From contig CAIJXU010000004.1 of the NCBI GenBank assembly GCA_903824725.1, forward strand, positions 1 to 44,481: DNA of 44,481 bases, given 5' to 3'. The notes below the pieces were generated by a model, which searched no databases, was not told where the DNA came from, and was given only the letters and a program-made list of their open reading frames with translations. How positions within the stretch are numbered: the stretch's first letter is position 1; every line of letters starts with the position of its first letter. This document shows, in pieces, positions 42,848 through 44,481 of the stretch. This DNA comes from an uncultured Bacteroidota bacterium. Lineage in GTDB: Bacteria > Bacteroidota > Bacteroidia > Chitinophagales > Chitinophagaceae. Both the position numbers and the translations under genes were made by a program.

Positions 42848-43480
42848 ATGAAAAAAGGTTTCCTATTTGCTGCCATTTTATTTGTTGCAGCTTCATTCAA
42901 CAACACCATTTCTGCCCAAAGCAAAATTGGTTATTTTGAAGATCAAAGTGTCATTGCTTTATTCCCTGGTATCCAAAAATTAGATACCGTTTTAAGATCT
43001 TACCAACAGGATTCATTGCAAGACGAGTATAACTATACTTTAAAGGATTATCAAGTGAAGGATAGTATTTACAGAAAAGATTCAGTGGATTTGTCTAAGC
43101 GTCCAAAAGCATTACAAATGGCAACTGATGATTTAAATCGCTTGAAATACAAATTGATTAATTGGCAACAATACTCTCAACAAGCAATGGAGCAAAAACA
43201 AGAAAATTTGTTAATGCCTTACAGACAAAAAATTGCTGCAGCATTAGCTGAAGTAGTTAGAGAACAAAAATATGATTTTGTTTTAAAGCAAGAATCTTTG
43301 TCACCGTATACCAACCCTTCGATTGCAGACAATATAACCATTCGTGTTGCAATGAAGTTGAAATTACCTTTACCAAAGGAAGTGGAAGAAGCATTTAGAG
43401 TGGCTACAGGTGGAGCACCTGCTGCTGCAAAAGCGCCTGCTGCGGCTCCTGCTGCAAAAGCGCCTGCAAAAAAAGGATAA
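42848..43480 (+). CDS. OmpH/Skp family outer membrane chaperone (second copy) with Ala/Pro/Lys tail
   Basis: This 210-residue protein is a diverged partner of the preceding OmpH protein: a signal peptide (FAAILFVAASFNNTISAQ), the start SKIGYFEDQSVIALFPGIQKL, a coiled-coil middle (about 45-125) and the closing YDFVLKQESLSPYTNPS. The last 27 residues are almost only Ala, Pro and Lys (GAPAAAKAPAAAPAAKAPAK), coded by a short DNA duplication. Tandem ompH genes after bamA are usual in Bacteroidota; the tail may be flexible or peptidoglycan-binding (inference). Confidence 0.9.
   Translation: MKKGFLFAAILFVAASFNNTISAQSKIGYFEDQSVIALFPGIQKLDTVLRSYQQDSLQDEYNYTLKDYQVKDSIYRKDSVDLSKRPKALQMATDDLNRLKYKLINWQQYSQQAMEQKQENLLMPYRQKIAAALAEVVREQKYDFVLKQESLSPYTNPSIADNITIRVAMKLKLPLPKEVEEAFRVATGGAPAAAKAPAAAPAAKAPAKKG
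43422..43467 (+). repeat. Short direct repeat in the ompH tail
   Basis: CTGCTGCAAAAGCGCCTGC occurs at 43422-43440 and again at 43449-43467, a 27-base (nine-codon) period. It encodes the Ala/Pro/Lys-rich tail of the second OmpH protein and could vary in copy number between strains. Confidence 0.8.
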
Positions 43481-43501
43481 TATTTTAAAATATATTTTAC
43501 C

Positions 43502-43531
43502 AAGAACCTCGTTGTTTACAACGAGGTTCTT
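43502..43531 (+). terminator. Intrinsic terminator after the ompH pair
   Basis: AAGAACCTCGTTG (43502-43514) pairs perfectly with CAACGAGGTTCTT (43519-43531) around a four-base loop, and a T-rich tract (ending TTTAGTTTT) follows. It ends the long envelope transcript just before murI. Confidence 0.9.
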
Positions 43532-43556
43532 TAGTTTTACTAAATAAAATAAAAAT

Positions 43557-44381
43557 ATGCTGACTGCGCCAATTGGTGTTTTTGATAGCGGATACGGAGG
43601 TCTTACTATTTTAAAGGAACTAAAACATAGTTTACCTCAGTATGATTATATTTATTTAGGCGACAATGCTAGGGCGCCTTATGGCCCACGCTCTTATGAT
43701 ACAGTATATCAATACACATTAGAAGCAGTTAATTGGTTTTTTAATCAGGGTTGTTCATTGGTTATTTTAGCTTGCAATACAGCCTCAGCCAAAGCACTCC
43801 GAACCATACAGCAAAAAGATTTACCCATCCTAGCACCTGACAAAAGGGTATTGGGAGTGATTAGACCCACCACTGAAATTTTAGGTCAATTCTCTACCAC
43901 CCAGCAAGTGGGCATCATGGGAACCTTAGGTACCATTCAAAGTGATAGTTATCCTATTGAACTTGCTAAATTTTTTCCAACGCTTAAAGTGTTTCAACAA
44001 GCCTGTCCATTATGGGTGCCTTTAATTGAAAATGGTGAATATGATAAGCCTGGCGCAGACTATTTTGTTCATTCTTATTTGGATCAGTTATTTGCCCAAT
44101 CAGCCAACATTGATACCATTCTATTAGCCTGCACCCATTATCCACTTATAGCGGACAAAATAAGGGCATTTATGCCCCAAGGGGTAAACTTGGTTACTCA
44201 AGGGGCTATCGTGGCCAAAAGCCTTGCTAAATACCTTGAAAGCCATCCTGATTTGGCTCAAAAATGTAGCCAATCTGGAAACTTAAGTTTTTACACGACC
44301 GACAACCCCCAAGCCTTCGAATTACAAGCCAGTACCTTTTTTGGACAAAAAATTGAGGCAAAACATACAGTTTTAGCTTAA
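43557..44381 (+). CDS. murI: Glutamate racemase
   Basis: This 274-residue cofactor-independent racemase provides D-glutamate for peptidoglycan. The N-terminal PIGVFDSGYGGLTIL carries D10-S11. The two catalytic cysteines are C73 (LVILACNTASAKAL) and C192 (ILLACTHYPLI). YLGDNARAPYGPRS and GIMGTLGT are also typical. It begins 26 bases after the terminator, so it may have its own promoter, though the 43532-43556 gap shows no clear one. Confidence 0.95.
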   Translation: MLTAPIGVFDSGYGGLTILKELKHSLPQYDYIYLGDNARAPYGPRSYDTVYQYTLEAVNWFFNQGCSLVILACNTASAKALRTIQQKDLPILAPDKRVLGVIRPTTEILGQFSTTQQVGIMGTLGTIQSDSYPIELAKFFPTLKVFQQACPLWVPLIENGEYDKPGADYFVHSYLDQLFAQSANIDTILLACTHYPLIADKIRAFMPQGVNLVTQGAIVAKSLAKYLESHPDLAQKCSQSGNLSFYTTDNPQAFELQASTFFGQKIEAKHTVLA

Positions 44382-44398
44382 AAAATAAAAAAATACCC

Positions 44399-44406
44399 TA
44401 TTTTTG
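44399..44406 (+). promoter_or_regulatory. -7 box for the gene or RNA at the right edge
   Basis: TATTTTTG is a perfect TAnnTTTG match following murI. No TTG lies at normal spacing. It would start transcription near 44411, just ahead of the reading frame at 44429. Confidence 0.4.
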
Positions 44407-44428
44407 CCGTCCTTTCACAGGTAGTGGT

Positions 44429-44481
44429 ATGGTGACTGCTATTAAGAACAGGACGAAAACGAAATTTAAAGTACAGAAAAG
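44429..44481 (+). CDS. Possible start of a gene cut by the window edge
   Basis: An ATG at 44429 opens a frame that stays open to the end (MVTAIKNRTKTKFKVQK and onward), basic in composition, 23 bases after a -7 box. Too little is present for a name. CGTCCT (44408-44413) and AGGACG (44450-44455) could pair around it, so a structured leader or RNA is an alternative. Confidence 0.3.
   Translation, partial: MVTAIKNRTKTKFKVQK

Noticed and set aside
1..44481. CRISPR arrays, tRNA or rRNA genes, insertion sequences, prophage or defence genes
   Set aside because: I looked across both strands and saw no repeat-spacer pattern, tRNA-like T-arm, transposase or nuclease/defence motif in the reading frames.

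Overview
The window is a gene-dense, AT-rich chromosomal stretch of a Bacteroidota bacterium, most likely from the Chitinophagia/Chitinophagaceae side of the phylum, although the sequence alone does not fix the genus. The pointers are gldC, an IPExxxVDY-family protein, a DUF6089-type outer-membrane protein, the CBS / NAD kinase / DUF6089 / uppS / bamA / ompH / ompH / murI gene order, several Bacteroidota-type -7 boxes (TAnnTTTG), and the near absence of Shine-Dalgarno sequences. I see no transposase, integrase, phage gene, CRISPR array, tRNA or rRNA. It reads as core chromosome.

Layout. 1-282: an unassigned GC-richer, hairpin-forming segment followed by an AT-rich regulatory region. 283-3666: Lrp regulator and a two-subunit molybdenum hydroxylase with a Tat-type small subunit. 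3680-5959 (minus): acyl-CoA dehydrogenase and its MarR regulator, with a clean palindrome at the marR start. 6096-9932: SDR oxidoreductase, membrane glycosyltransferase, KorB-like 2-oxoacid:ferredoxin oxidoreductase beta subunit, LuxR-type regulator. 10004-13042: Sua5/TsaC, RNase HII, heme A synthase, PdxH. 13103-15753 (minus): C-terminal half of a split transketolase and the N-terminal half of carbamoyl-phosphate synthase large subunit. 15869-19337: Bcp peroxiredoxin, then three lipoproteins (YHYH, MORN-like, SCO) and a sterol-desaturase-family membrane protein. 19361-25511: FeoB, M28-PDZ peptidase, IPExxxVDY protein, SelD, BirA. 25605-30783: RsfS, FtsH, LUD protein, LpxH, MscS. 30790-33899: MerR regulator, an unassigned GT-B-like protein, GldC, YqeY, CvpA. 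34108-44381: a long plus-strand envelope run from an alpha/beta hydrolase through two Omp85 proteins, NAD kinase, UppS and two Skp-like chaperones to glutamate racemase.

How the genes work together. The 34-44 kb block is an envelope-assembly locus: UppS makes the lipid carrier, BamA with two Skp-like chaperones and a second Omp85-type protein builds the outer membrane, and MurI supplies D-glutamate. LpxH (lipid A) and MscS belong to the same theme. Heme A synthase, SCO, FeoB and the YHYH lipoprotein point to aerobic respiration and metal supply, though no oxidase subunit is present.

I found no convincing new multi-gene system. The observations most worth following are: half-enzymes encoded without their partner halves (CarB N-half, transketolase C-half, KorB); an SDR whose catalytic Lys is replaced by Asn; the YHYH/MORN/SCO lipoprotein trio behind a 16-bp hairpin; a second Omp85 inside the bamA-type locus; -7 boxes sitting 3-5 nt from start codons, which predicts leaderless mRNAs; and the unassigned structured segment at the left edge.
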